Shown: positions 42,988-52,585 of the stretch, in pieces
How positions within the stretch are numbered: the stretch's first letter is position 1
Layout: every line of letters starts with the position of its first letter
DNA from: an uncultured Alphaproteobacteria bacterium
GTDB taxonomy: Bacteria > Pseudomonadota > Alphaproteobacteria > RF32 > CAG-239
Assembly (NCBI GenBank): GCA_934277545.1
Contig: CAKQUG010000004.1
Location: 1-64,000, forward strand
Direction of reading: 5' to 3'
Length of the DNA stretch: 64,000 nt
Made by a program: the position numbers and the translations under genes
Notes under the pieces: generated by a model
The model's database searches: none
The model's input: only the letters and a program-made list of their open reading frames with translations
Told to the model about the DNA's origin: nothing

Positions 42988-44298
42988 ATGAGTAGTCCCA
43001 TATTTGTGTATGTTTTTAATCTGTTTTTAGTGTTTCTTTTAGTTTTTTTTAATGCGTTCTTTGTAGTTTCCGAGTTTTCTATAGTAAAAATCCGCCGCAC
43101 AAAATTAGAGGAATTAGCTCATAATGGCAGCAGACGCGCTAAAATCGGTCTCAAAATCAATGACCATCTGAACACCTATTTAAGCGCTATTCAGCTGGGT
43201 ATTACTTTGGCTTCTTTGGGATTGGGTTGGATTGGCGAACCGGCGGTTTCTAAATTGCTTGAAGTTATTTTCGGCACGTTTTTGAGTGATAATCCGGTAC
43301 TTTTGCATTCGCTTAGTTTTGGTGTGGCATTCAGCCTTATCACGCTGTTTCATGTGGTTTTGGGCGAGCTGGTGCCAAAGTCGCTGGCAATTCAGGACAC
43401 TGAGCGCTATGCTTTGGCGATTGCTCCGGCTCTGTATACGTTTAACCATATTTTTTCGCCGTTTATTTGGGTATTTGACCATGTTACCATCGGTATTTTG
43501 AAAATTATGGGCATTCAGTCGAGCAATGAAAACGGCGACGCTCACTCCGAAGAAGAAATTAAGCTGATTATCGACGCTTCGCAAAAGGACGGAATTATCG
43601 ACGATACAGAAGGTGAAATTATTCAAAACGCAATTTGTTTTTCGGAAACCTGCGCTCACGAAATTATGATTCCGCGTCAGGATATTAAGTGCATTTATAA
43701 AAATTCCAGCTATAATGAAGTTATGGACTTTGTGCGCAAGCATAATCACACTCGTTTTCCGCTTTGCGATAAGGATAAAGACCATATTATCGGCATGGTG
43801 CATATCCGCGATATTTTGGAACATCCGGAAGATAAAGACGCTAAGGACTTTTTGAACCATATTGTCCGCAAAATTCTGTTTGTACCGGAAAATCATTCCA
43901 TTTCCGATATTTTACATCAGATGATGCACAAGCATATTCATTTGGCGATTGTGGTTGATGAATATGGTGGAACTGCCGGTATGATTTCTATGGAAGATAT
44001 TTTGGAAGAACTGGTCGGCGATATTCGCGATGAGCACGATGATACCACAGTGGAACCAATCAAAAAAATTGATGACAAATCTTGTGAATTTGATGGTCTG
44101 TATTTAGTGGAAGATGCGTTTGATTGCATGGGACTTCCGCATTATGAGCCGGAAGAAAGTACAGTCGGCGGCTATGTGTTTGCGCTTATCGGGCGGGAAC
44201 CGAAAGTCGGAGATGTGGCGGAAGATGAATTTTGCCATTATGAGGTGCTGTCGGTTGATAATATGCGTATTACTCGTGTGAAAATTCAAAAGCTCTAA
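42988..44298 (+). CDS. CNNM/CorC (HlyC) family membrane protein
   Basis: 436 residues. DUF21/CNNM membrane domain (about 1-190; helices such as LFLVFLLVFFNAFFVVSEFS and the YLSAIQLGITLASLGLGWIGEPA segment), two CBS domains (about 205-325, EIMIPRQDIKCIYK, HLAIVVDEYGGTAGMISMED) and a CorC_HlyC domain at the C-terminus (YLVEDAFDCMG, STVGGYVFALIGREPKVGD). Members are linked to magnesium or cobalt export. Single gene, ended by a strong bidirectional hairpin. Confidence 0.9.
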   Translation: MSSPIFVYVFNLFLVFLLVFFNAFFVVSEFSIVKIRRTKLEELAHNGSRRAKIGLKINDHLNTYLSAIQLGITLASLGLGWIGEPAVSKLLEVIFGTFLSDNPVLLHSLSFGVAFSLITLFHVVLGELVPKSLAIQDTERYALAIAPALYTFNHIFSPFIWVFDHVTIGILKIMGIQSSNENGDAHSEEEIKLIIDASQKDGIIDDTEGEIIQNAICFSETCAHEIMIPRQDIKCIYKNSSYNEVMDFVRKHNHTRFPLCDKDKDHIIGMVHIRDILEHPEDKDAKDFLNHIVRKILFVPENHSISDILHQMMHKHIHLAIVVDEYGGTAGMISMEDILEELVGDIRDEHDDTTVEPIKKIDDKSCEFDGLYLVEDAFDCMGLPHYEPEESTVGGYVFALIGREPKVGDVAEDEFCHYEVLSVDNMRITRVKIQKL

Positions 44299-44311
44299 AA
44301 TTTTAAAAAAA

Positions 44312-44358
44312 TTAAAATATATGCGCCGGACGAGAAAAAGCCAGCGCATATATTTTAA
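44312..44358. terminator. Bidirectional hairpin between convergent genes
   Basis: TTAAAATATATGCGC (44312-44326) and its exact complement (44344-44358), a 15-bp stem with A/T-rich flanks, between the CorC-like gene and the ferritin-like gene. Confidence 0.8.
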
Positions 44359-44374
44359 CCTTAGAACAGAAAAA

Positions 44375-44854
44375 TTAAGCCATATCGGCAATAAAATCTT
44401 CCATTTCTTGTTCGTGTTCAATCTCTTCTTTCAAAATTTTACGCGATATGCGAAAAGTCTCAACATCCTTGCCTTCGGTCATGTCGCATAAGCGTTGATA
44501 ACGGTTAATCGCACAGCGTTCGGCCGCCAGATTATCTTTAACCAGCGATTGCACGTCGGCTTTTTTCGGCGGCATATATTTACAGTGTGCCAAGCGTCCC
44601 CAATCTTCGGGAGAAAGCGCCGGAGTGCCGCCCAGTTGTAAAATTCGGTTTGCCAGCCAATCGGCGTGTTTCAGCTCTTCGCCGGCGTGTTCTTCAAACT
44701 CCGATACCACGCTTGGACGCTCGGGACCATGAGCCAGCTTTGCGCCCAGCCAATATTGATAATAAGCCAGCCATTCTTCGGCGTATGCCTCGTTTAATAC
44801 TTTAAGTAACTCTTCCAAATCAATTTTGATAATTTTTTTAGCCATTTCACCCAT
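44375..44854 (-). CDS. Ferritin-like diiron protein
   Basis: 159 residues, four-helix bundle. Metal ligand pattern: E in AYAEEWLAYYQYW, ExxH in EFEEHAGEELKHADW, E in NLAAERCAINRYQ, ExxH in KEEIEHEQEMEDF. Likely iron storage or peroxide protection (bacterioferritin/Dps-like group). ATG 44854 is chosen, with AAGGAG 7 bases upstream; the frame extends to 44896. Lone gene, divergent from rpe. Confidence 0.8.
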   Translation of the reverse strand: MGEMAKKIIKIDLEELLKVLNEAYAEEWLAYYQYWLGAKLAHGPERPSVVSEFEEHAGEELKHADWLANRILQLGGTPALSPEDWGRLAHCKYMPPKKADVQSLVKDNLAAERCAINRYQRLCDMTEGKDVETFRISRKILKEEIEHEQEMEDFIADMA

Positions 44855-44974
44855 TTTACATCTCCTTAAATGATTAACACATTCATACATAATCATTGAA
44901 TGCGCAGAATCAACGTTTACGACTATTTAATATTTTGCGGTTAAACTTAATGATATATATAAAAGGAGAATAAA

Positions 44975-45625
44975 ATGATTTTAGCGGCTCCGAGTTTATT
45001 GGCGGCAAATTTTTGTAACCTGAAAAAAGACGTGCAAATGGTGGAAAACGCCGGTGCCGATTGGTTGCATTTAGATATTATGGACGGGCATTTTGTGCCT
45101 AACTTGAGTTTTGGCGCCGATGTGGTAAAACAGCTGCGACCATGGAGTAAGTTGTTTTTTGACGTGCATTTAATGGTGGAAGAACCTGCAAATTTTTTAC
45201 CGCAGTTTTTGCATAGCGGCGCCGATTTAATTACCGTGCATTATGAGGCATGTTCCGATTTATCCGCGGTATTGGCGCAAATCAAAGCCACCGGCTTAAA
45301 AGCGGGAGTGTCGCTGAAACCAAATACGCCGGCGCAGGTCTTGAAACCTTATTTGCCGGAACTTGACAATATCTTGATTATGACGGTAGAGCCGGGATTC
45401 GGCGGGCAAAAATTTATGGCGGATATGCTGCCAAAAATTACCGATGTTGCAAAAATGACGGCCGGAAAAAATATAACTGTTGAAGTTGACGGAGGTATAA
45501 ACGCTGAAACTGCAAAACTTTGCGTGGAGCAGGGGGCAAATGTGTTTGTGGCCGGCAGTGCCGTTTTTAAAAACGCAAATCCGGCGGAGGTTATCAGACA
45601 GCTGCATAGTTTGGGAGAAAAATAA
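44975..45625 (+). CDS. rpe: Ribulose-phosphate 3-epimerase
   Basis: TIM-barrel enzyme interconverting ribulose-5-P and xylulose-5-P; 216 residues, usual length. Motifs: APSLLAANFCNL, WLHLDIMDGHFVPNLSFG with metal His/Asp, VHLMVEEP, MTVEPGFGGQKF and EVDGGIN, AGSAVF. AAGGAG precedes the ATG. The phoB-like gene starts one base after its stop. Confidence 0.96.
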   Translation: MILAAPSLLAANFCNLKKDVQMVENAGADWLHLDIMDGHFVPNLSFGADVVKQLRPWSKLFFDVHLMVEEPANFLPQFLHSGADLITVHYEACSDLSAVLAQIKATGLKAGVSLKPNTPAQVLKPYLPELDNILIMTVEPGFGGQKFMADMLPKITDVAKMTAGKNITVEVDGGINAETAKLCVEQGANVFVAGSAVFKNANPAEVIRQLHSLGEK

Positions 45626-45626
45626 T

Positions 45627-46343
45627 ATGGCTACGATTATGATTGTTGAAGATGAGCAGGCGATTGCATTGCTGTTGAAATATAACTTAGAAAGAAACGG
45701 CTATGACACAATTACCGTTTCGCACGGCAATCGGGTGCTGGCTGCTGTTGAAAAATATTTGCCGTCGCTGATTTTATTGGACTGGATGCTGCCGGAAATG
45801 TCCGGTTTGGAACTTTGTAAAATTATCCGCAATAATCCGGAATTGAAAAATATTCCGATTATTATGTTGACAGCCAAAAGTCAGGAAGAAGACAAGGTTG
45901 TCGGGCTTTCGGCTGGTGCCGATGATTATGTTACAAAGCCGTTTTCAGTACCTGAATTGCTGGCGAGAATAAAAACAAACTTGCGGCGTGTCAGCGCAAC
46001 AAATCAGCTTGTGAAAAAAGAATATTCGTTTCAGGATATTCGCTTGGATGCGGTTGAAAAAAAAGTTTTCCGCGGCGAAAATTATGTGCGTTTGGGACCG
46101 ACGGAGTTTCGTATTTTGAAATTGCTTATAGCCAATCCTCGTCATGTTTTTTCAAGAGAGGATTTGTTAAAAGAGGTTTGGGGTAACAGCGTATATGTTG
46201 AAATGCGCACTGTAGATGTGCATATCCGCCGTTTGCGCAAAGCCCTCAACGAATTTGGCGCCGATTATATTCGTACTATCCGTGCTACCGGTTATTCTAT
46301 TGATGACCATGAAGTAGAAGCAGAAACTCCTGCAAAAGAATAG
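45627..46343 (+). CDS. phoB: PhoB-like response regulator
   Basis: 238 residues. Receiver domain (1-120): acidic pair in IVEDEQ, phospho-acceptor Asp in LILLDWMLPEMSG, Thr in LTAKSQ, Lys in VTKPFS. OmpR/PhoB winged helix (140-225): LGPTEFRILKLL, FSREDLLKEVWG, VDVHIRRLRKAL, IRTIRATGYSI. The closeness to PhoB is strong (WMLPEMSG, VYVEMRTVDVHIRRLRKAL). ATG 45627 has GGGAG upstream; the longer frame overlaps rpe. No sensor kinase beside it. Confidence 0.88.
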   Translation: MATIMIVEDEQAIALLLKYNLERNGYDTITVSHGNRVLAAVEKYLPSLILLDWMLPEMSGLELCKIIRNNPELKNIPIIMLTAKSQEEDKVVGLSAGADDYVTKPFSVPELLARIKTNLRRVSATNQLVKKEYSFQDIRLDAVEKKVFRGENYVRLGPTEFRILKLLIANPRHVFSREDLLKEVWGNSVYVEMRTVDVHIRRLRKALNEFGADYIRTIRATGYSIDDHEVEAETPAKE

Positions 46344-46347
46344 CTGT

Positions 46348-49300
46348 TTAGCGAGAAAATACCGCGTCTTTAATCCGAGACAGCAGGCTTTTTTCAATCG
46401 TTTTATTATTTGTGTTTGCAACTTTCTTTTGTCCGACTTTAGTATTTCGTAATTCTTCTGCTTTTTTAGCCATTTCTGCTTTTTTCTTTTGTTCCTGTTT
46501 AATTTGCTCTGGTGATTTTTGAGCTTGCCTTTGCTGTTGAGCTTGTTGCTTCTTGGTTTCATTTATGGCTTGTTTAGTATCCGCCACCGCCAGACCGCAG
46601 TCAACTGCCGTGCTGGCCGCCGTACCAACACCCGGAAAGCATCCTAATGCGCCGGAAAGCAATTCACATCCTGCTTTACCCCATTCGCCGTTTTTTGCAC
46701 GCTCATAAGCAAAATAAGCACCGGCGCCCAAACTTACCAGCGGTATTTTCTTTAACACCGATTTGCCCACAGCTTTACCTGCGGCTTTTCCCGCTGCTTT
46801 GGCCACTTGCTTAGATGCAGCTTTGGCCGCCTGACGCGCCACCACTTTTTCAGTAACCTTTTCCGCGGCTTTGGAAGCCCCTTTAGCGGCAATATTCATT
46901 CCGGCAGATGTGGCAACACCTTGTACGGACGCGTGAACCACGCCTTTGCCAAAGGTTGCGGCGGCGCCTTTTTTATCACCGCTCTTATATTGTTCATAAG
47001 CTGAAACTCCGCTGGCAACCACGGCAGCCACCGGAACAGCCCCGACTTTATCCATTACCTTAGCGGCGGTTTTATTATGCGGACGCCAAGAATCTGCCTT
47101 ATTTATGGCTCTGCCTAAGGCGTTATCATTAAGTTTGTTTCCTGCTTTTTCCAACGCGTTGTCAACACCGTTGCTGACAGCTGAAATTTTGCTGCCTAAG
47201 CTGCCGTTTGACTTAGCCTGAGTTTGTAAGGTTTCTTTTAGATTTGAAGTGGTTTTAGATTGAACTTCAACGTTTTTATCAGCCTGTTGTTTTAATGTTT
47301 TTTTCAAATCAGATGTATTTTCATTAGCTTGTTTATTTGCCATTAGCTTTTCTGTTTCAGCTTCAATCTGATTGGTGTTTTCTTTGGCTATTGTTTCTTG
47401 CTGTTTAGGACCATTATCATTGCTTGCTCTATTGTCTGTTTTTTCAAATTTTACTCCTTCTTTTTGGCTGAATTTTTCAGGAGATATAAAATCAATTTTA
47501 TTCTCTTCTATTTGAAAATCTTTAATAAGCTCGTTACGACTTTTCTCATCACAAACGATTACAGCCTTACCATCTCTTTCAAAAATTAGAACTTTATTTG
47601 AAGGAAATTCCATTCCTGCATCTTTTACTTCAGATAAAATTTTTTCATCAAAAAATATTGTCTTTGTTTCGCTGGTGTCGCACCGTTTTAAAGTATTTAA
47701 ATCCTCTTTTTTACGAATTTCAACATCTCTTCCTAATTTTATATTAGTGTCATTTGATATATTAAATTTATCAATATAACTTAAATCAGGTATTTCAATA
47801 TTTTTAACGGAACTTAAATCAATATTGTCATTTAAGTTAGTACCATATCCTAATTTAACGTTTTCAGGAAATTTTATAGATTTGGCTTCAGATAAATCAA
47901 CACTGGATAAATCTAAGTTTTTAATATTGCTAAAATCTAAATTTCCCCTTAATTTAGTATCAAGATTAAATTTAACATTTTCCGGAAATGTTATTGCTTC
48001 AGCTTTCGATAAATCTGTACCGGATAAATCTAAGTTTTTAATGTTACTAAAATCTAAATTTCCTCCCAATTTAGTGCTATATCCAAATTTAACGTTTTCA
48101 GGAAATCTAATATTAGTAGCTTTTGATAAATCTGTACTGGATAAATCTAAGTTTTTAATATTACTAAAATCTAAATTTCCTCCCAATTTATTACCATACC
48201 CAAATTTAGCATTTTCCGGAAATTTTACAGATTTAACTTCAGATAAATCAACATTTGAAAGCTCTAAATTTTTAATTTGACTAAAATCTACGTTATTTCC
48301 TAAGGTAACCATAGATAATTTAACATTTTCCGGAAACTTTATTGCTTCAGTTTTCGATAAATCAACATATGATAAATCCAAGTTTTTAACATTACTAAAA
48401 TCTACATTATCTCCTAATGTACCCATATCTAGTTTAACATTTTCCGGAAACTTTATTGCTTTAGCTTTCGATAAATCAATATTCCTTAATTCAAGATTTT
48501 TAATTTGACTAAAGTCTACATTATCTCCTAATTTAACCATAGATAATTTAACATTTTCAGGGAATTTAACCGATTTAGTTTTAGATAAATCTGTATTGGA
48601 TAAATCCAAGTTTTTAACATTACTAAAATCTAGATTTCCCCCAAATTTAGTACCAAAATCAAATTTAACATTTTCCGGGAATTTAACCGATTTAGTTTTA
48701 GATAAATCTGTATTGGATAAATCCAAGTTTTTAACATTACTAAAATCTAGATTTCCTCCAAATTTATTACCATATCCAAATTTAACATTTTCCGGAAATT
48801 TAACGTTATTAGCTTCAGATAAATCAACATTTGAAAGCTCTAAATTTTTAATTTGACTAAAATCTACGTTATTTCCTAATGTAACCATATCTAGTTTAAC
48901 ATTTTCCGGAAACTTGATATCCTCATATTTTGCCAAATCAGCATTTGAAATCTCTAGATTTTTAATTTGACGGAAGTCTACATTATCTCCTAATTGTATA
49001 TTAGATGAAAGTTTAACATTTTCTGGAAATTTAACGGATTTAGTTTTTGATAAATCAACATTCGTTAGCTCTAAATTTTCAGTAGAGCTAAAATCTACAT
49101 TTGGTCCTAATTTATTTATATTTCCCCCATGTCGAAACTCAACATTTTTGGGAAACTTTATTGTTTCAACTTGTGAAAGATCTATTTCATTTAAATATAA
49201 ACTATTAGTCTGACTAAAGTCAAAGTCTTTACCTAATTTCACATTTTGTAATACGACATTTTCCGGAAATTTGACTGATTTTGCTTGCGATAAATCAACG

Positions 49301-51012
49301 TCTTTTAATTCCAATTTTTTTATCTGGCTAAAGTCAAAATTATTGCCCAATTTTACTTTTTCTAACTCGACATTTTCCGGAAACTTAACCGAATTACATT
49401 GCGATAAATCTACGTTAGATAGTTTTAGATTTTTAATCTGACTAAAGTCAAGGTCTTTACCTACTTTTACATTTTGTAATACGACATTTTCTGGAAATTT
49501 GACTGAATTTGCTTGCGATAAATCAACGTTTTTTAATCCCAATTTTTTTGTCTGGCTAAAGTCTAAGTCATCACCTGGCATATATTTTAAAATAACTTTT
49601 TCTCCAAGATTATCATCATATAAACCAGTTGCCCCGGGAAAAGCGTTTGCATTAAATTTAAACAATCCTTTTTTTCCTTGATTTAGGCTTTCTGTAAATG
49701 CTTTTACGCTATTTTGAAATGCTGAATTGCTTTCTCCATATATTCTATCATTTACCACATATAAGGTTTCACCTTTTTCATTTATCCAAGGGTGTATTAA
49801 TAAACGAGATATTTTATTTTGCGGATTTTTTGAATTATATCCGTAGGCTACAATAGACCCCTGTCCGATAGAATCATCTACATAGTGATGATTCAGCCCG
49901 ACTGCATTCATACAGCTTTTCCAATTTTGATAGGTTGATTGGCTGGCAACTTGGAATGGTTTGGCTGAAAAAACAATTCGGTCTATTTCACCGGCTTTTA
50001 AATCACCGGTTGTTGCAGAGGTTATTTTACCTCGTTCAGATTCTTTACTAATAATATCAGATTTACTTCCATAATCTTCACTCAGAATTTTTGCGGTCTC
50101 GGTTACATTATCTAAAGAATGTTCCTTACCTTTGATTTCTTCGCTGAAGCGGTCAAATAAAATTTCATCATTCAATGCGTTACGCAAAAACATATTGCGT
50201 TTATCTTGACCGCCTCTTTGCTTTTTCAATTCTAAGAATTTTTGATAATCTCCGGCTTCAATAACCTCAAACAGTTCTTTATCCGAGGCGTCAAATCCGC
50301 CATTTTTTTCCAGATTAGCTAAAAACTTATCCATCTGGTTCTTTTTACTGCTATAAAATTTTTGTACGTTTACCGGTTTCCCTTTAACTTGAAATTGATT
50401 GCTTTCCGCATCAAATATCATTCCGTATTTATTATATTTATCAACCGTACTGTTAATGATTCCCAAAGCCGAAGTTTCTCTCGCTTCACTGGATAAGTCT
50501 AAAACCACATCAGTCAATAAACCGTTATCATACATAATATCCGGAAATGTCGGATTGATTTTTTTACGAAGCTCAACACCTGAACGCACTGTTTCTTGTA
50601 TGTTTTTATTTATGGTCTGAGCGCTCTCATCTCTGTTGTCAAATGTGCTGCCTGATGCATATTTTTGCTGTTGTTCCAAAATATAATTTCGATAACTTCT
50701 TTCAAAGTTTTTTAGTTTTTCAGGCGTCATATCCGGTTTTTGCATTTCTTTAGCAAACAACTTTATCATAGCTTCTTCATCACCGTTAAAACGCCGGTTA
50801 TGGTGTGCTGCTGCCATTGCCTGAGCATAATATGCCTTATAATTTGGATTAGTTTTATCTATTCCCGCTGTTTCCATAATTTTTTTAGCAGTTTCATGAT
50901 TAAGTGAAACAACCAATTCATATTCAAGGTTACGAGTTCCGGTTACAACAAGCTGCCCGTTATCTAACATAACACGTTTAATTTTTGCTCCTGAACTTTC
51001 ATTTTCACTCAT
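46348..51012 (-). CDS. Giant repeat protein, 1554 aa
   Basis: No named family recognised. Regions: a helical N-terminus (1-340); a globular segment (about 360-470) with YQNWKSCMNAVGLNHHYVDD and SIVAYGYNSKNPQNKISRLL; 15 repeats of about 38 residues (483-1063) with the pattern LDFSxIKNLxLSNVDLSKxx, then VKFPENVKL; a connecting part; a Gln/Asn/Lys-rich stretch (about 1150-1280); and an Ala/Gly-rich C-terminal part with hydrophobic segments (VPVAAVVASGVSAYEQY, IPLVSLGAGAYFAYERA, LLSGALGCFPGVGTA). No signal peptide. The repeats look like a solenoid with one strand per Phe/Leu-rich unit. Could be a secreted effector or toxin, or a cell-surface scaffold. It is convergent with phoB, 4 bases from it. 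Confidence 0.75.
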   Translation of the reverse strand: MSENESSGAKIKRVMLDNGQLVVTGTRNLEYELVVSLNHETAKKIMETAGIDKTNPNYKAYYAQAMAAAHHNRRFNGDEEAMIKLFAKEMQKPDMTPEKLKNFERSYRNYILEQQQKYASGSTFDNRDESAQTINKNIQETVRSGVELRKKINPTFPDIMYDNGLLTDVVLDLSSEARETSALGIINSTVDKYNKYGMIFDAESNQFQVKGKPVNVQKFYSSKKNQMDKFLANLEKNGGFDASDKELFEVIEAGDYQKFLELKKQRGGQDKRNMFLRNALNDEILFDRFSEEIKGKEHSLDNVTETAKILSEDYGSKSDIISKESERGKITSATTGDLKAGEIDRIVFSAKPFQVASQSTYQNWKSCMNAVGLNHHYVDDSIGQGSIVAYGYNSKNPQNKISRLLIHPWINEKGETLYVVNDRIYGESNSAFQNSVKAFTESLNQGKKGLFKFNANAFPGATGLYDDNLGEKVILKYMPGDDLDFSQTKKLGLKNVDLSQANSVKFPENVVLQNVKVGKDLDFSQIKNLKLSNVDLSQCNSVKFPENVELEKVKLGNNFDFSQIKKLELKDVDLSQAKSVKFPENVVLQNVKLGKDFDFSQTNSLYLNEIDLSQVETIKFPKNVEFRHGGNINKLGPNVDFSSTENLELTNVDLSKTKSVKFPENVKLSSNIQLGDNVDFRQIKNLEISNADLAKYEDIKFPENVKLDMVTLGNNVDFSQIKNLELSNVDLSEANNVKFPENVKFGYGNKFGGNLDFSNVKNLDLSNTDLSKTKSVKFPENVKFDFGTKFGGNLDFSNVKNLDLSNTDLSKTKSVKFPENVKLSMVKLGDNVDFSQIKNLELRNIDLSKAKAIKFPENVKLDMGTLGDNVDFSNVKNLDLSYVDLSKTEAIKFPENVKLSMVTLGNNVDFSQIKNLELSNVDLSEVKSVKFPENAKFGYGNKLGGNLDFSNIKNLDLSSTDLSKATNIRFPENVKFGYSTKLGGNLDFSNIKNLDLSGTDLSKAEAITFPENVKFNLDTKLRGNLDFSNIKNLDLSSVDLSEAKSIKFPENVKLGYGTNLNDNIDLSSVKNIEIPDLSYIDKFNISNDTNIKLGRDVEIRKKEDLNTLKRCDTSETKTIFFDEKILSEVKDAGMEFPSNKVLIFERDGKAVIVCDEKSRNELIKDFQIEENKIDFISPEKFSQKEGVKFEKTDNRASNDNGPKQQETIAKENTNQIEAETEKLMANKQANENTSDLKKTLKQQADKNVEVQSKTTSNLKETLQTQAKSNGSLGSKISAVSNGVDNALEKAGNKLNDNALGRAINKADSWRPHNKTAAKVMDKVGAVPVAAVVASGVSAYEQYKSGDKKGAAATFGKGVVHASVQGVATSAGMNIAAKGASKAAEKVTEKVVARQAAKAASKQVAKAAGKAAGKAVGKSVLKKIPLVSLGAGAYFAYERAKNGEWGKAGCELLSGALGCFPGVGTAASTAVDCGLAVADTKQAINETKKQQAQQQRQAQKSPEQIKQEQKKKAEMAKKAEELRNTKVGQKKVANTNNKTIEKSLLSRIKDAVFSR
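47824..49566 (-). repeat. 15 tandem repeats of about 116 bases in the giant gene
   Basis: Unit length 38-42 codons, core DFSxIKNLxLSNxDLS then KFPENV. Units 8 and 9 (around 48.6-48.7 kb) are nearly identical, pointing to recent duplication; the first and last units have diverged. A sixteenth degenerate unit begins IDLSSVKNIEIPDLS at 47823. Confidence 0.9.
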
Positions 51013-51210
51013 AATCTTGCTCCGTAATATCCTATAATATATTTTTTTTCATTTTAACAAACCTGTACCTTGTTTGCAAGTATTATCGGAAAAATAGACA
51101 ATATTTGTCATATTTTGGTAACAATATTTTAAAACTTGACTTATTTTCGGTTAACATATATGAAAAATTATATATATAATAGTTTCGCTACTTTATTATA
51201 TGGTGATTTT

Positions 51211-52551
51211 ATGAACTTTGAAACAGAAAAAATTTCAACGTTATTTCAAAAAATTTTTATTCCGACTTTGCTGGGAATGATTAGTCTGTGCGCCATCACC
51301 GCCATTGATGGTATGTTTGTGGGGCACAGCGTGGGCAGCGACGGTATTGCCGCTATCAACATCACCGCGCCGTTGTTTATGGTTTTTACCGGTATTGGTT
51401 TGATGTCCGGTATCGGCAGCTCGGTTATTGCCTCTGTGGCTTTGGCTAAAGGCAAAATAAAATTTGCGCGGCTGAACGTTTCGCAATCTTTGCTGTTTCT
51501 TTCTATTTTTGCCGTCATTCTTTCGGCGCTGATGTTTATATTTCCCGTCAAAACCTCTTATTTGCTTGGTGCTTCTGACTATTTGCTAGACTATGTCAAA
51601 ACTTATTTGCTATGGATTTTACCGTCATTTTTATTTTTGATGTGGGCCTTGGTAGGAGTGTTTATGATACGTTTGGACGGCGCACCTAAACTCGCCATGT
51701 GGATTACCATTATTGAATCCGTTACCAACACTTTTTTAGACTGGCTGTTTATGTTTCCGTTTGGCTGGGGATTGAAGGGGGCTGCTTTAGCTTCAAGTAT
51801 TTCCACTATAATCGGAGGCGTTTTGACATTGTGGTATTTGCTGTATAAAGCCAAAACTTTACGATTGTATTCAATAAAAATAGACTTACGGGGTTTTCCT
51901 CTATTTGCCAAAGGTATTTTGAAGCAGTGTCGCATCGGTTCTTCGGCTATGCTTGGGGAAGCGACAATGGCGGTGCTGATGTTTGTCGGTAATCATGTGT
52001 TTATGCAATATTTGGGAGATAACGGAGTGGGGGCGTTCGGTGTCTGCTGCTACTATGCTCCGTTTGTTTTTATGGTGGGTAACGCTATCGCTCAATCTGC
52101 GCAACCGATTATCAGCTACAATTTTGGTCTATGTAATTTAGAACGCGTGAAAGAAACCGTTAAAATAGCCATGAAAACAGCTTTGGGATTCGGTGTTTTA
52201 ACCACTTTTGTTTTTAGTGTATTTCCGCATTTTATGGTTGGACTGTTTTTGCAAAATGACAATCCGGCGGCGATTTTAGCTGTTAGCGGTTTTCCGTATA
52301 TTGCAACCGGTTTCACTCTTTTTATTCTTAATTTGACGGTAATAGGTTATTTCCAAAGTTTGGAGTGCATTAAACCTGCCACGTTTTTTGCGTTGCTGCG
52401 CGGTTTTGTCTTTTTAATTCCCTGTTTTTACTTATTGCCTGAAGTTTTAGGAATAGCAGGAATATGGCTGGCAATGCCGTTGTCCGAAGGTTTGACATTC
52501 TTAAGTGTTGCCGTGTTTTATTTTGGAAAACATATAAAAAATAAGTCTTGA
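51211..52551 (+). CDS. MATE family transporter
   Basis: Multidrug/toxin extrusion-type exporter, 446 residues, about 12 membrane helices in two halves. Typical segments: IFIPTLLGMISLCAITAIDG, GIAAINITAPLF, LDGAPKLAMWI, LDWLFMFPFGWGLKGAALAS and, in the second half, GVGAFGVCCYYAPFVFMVGNAIAQSAQPIISYNFG. Cation-coupled; substrate unknown. ATG 51211 with GGTGAT upstream is used; the frame extends to 51136. It is followed by a clear terminator. Confidence 0.9.
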   Translation: MNFETEKISTLFQKIFIPTLLGMISLCAITAIDGMFVGHSVGSDGIAAINITAPLFMVFTGIGLMSGIGSSVIASVALAKGKIKFARLNVSQSLLFLSIFAVILSALMFIFPVKTSYLLGASDYLLDYVKTYLLWILPSFLFLMWALVGVFMIRLDGAPKLAMWITIIESVTNTFLDWLFMFPFGWGLKGAALASSISTIIGGVLTLWYLLYKAKTLRLYSIKIDLRGFPLFAKGILKQCRIGSSAMLGEATMAVLMFVGNHVFMQYLGDNGVGAFGVCCYYAPFVFMVGNAIAQSAQPIISYNFGLCNLERVKETVKIAMKTALGFGVLTTFVFSVFPHFMVGLFLQNDNPAAILAVSGFPYIATGFTLFILNLTVIGYFQSLECIKPATFFALLRGFVFLIPCFYLLPEVLGIAGIWLAMPLSEGLTFLSVAVFYFGKHIKNKS

Positions 52552-52573
52552 GCTAAAACTCAAGACTCATTTT
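52544..52573 (+). terminator. Intrinsic terminator after MATE gene
   Basis: AGTCTTGAG (52544-52552) with CTCAAGACT (52559-52567), followed by CATTTTTTG. The stem overlaps the stop codon of the MATE gene. It may also serve the convergent gene. Confidence 0.85.
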
Positions 52574-52585
52574 TTGCGGATAACA

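Noticed and set aside
47825..48856. Plus-strand frames with repeated KSKFLILLKSKFPPNL
   Set aside because: They are the antisense of the 38-residue repeats in the giant gene.
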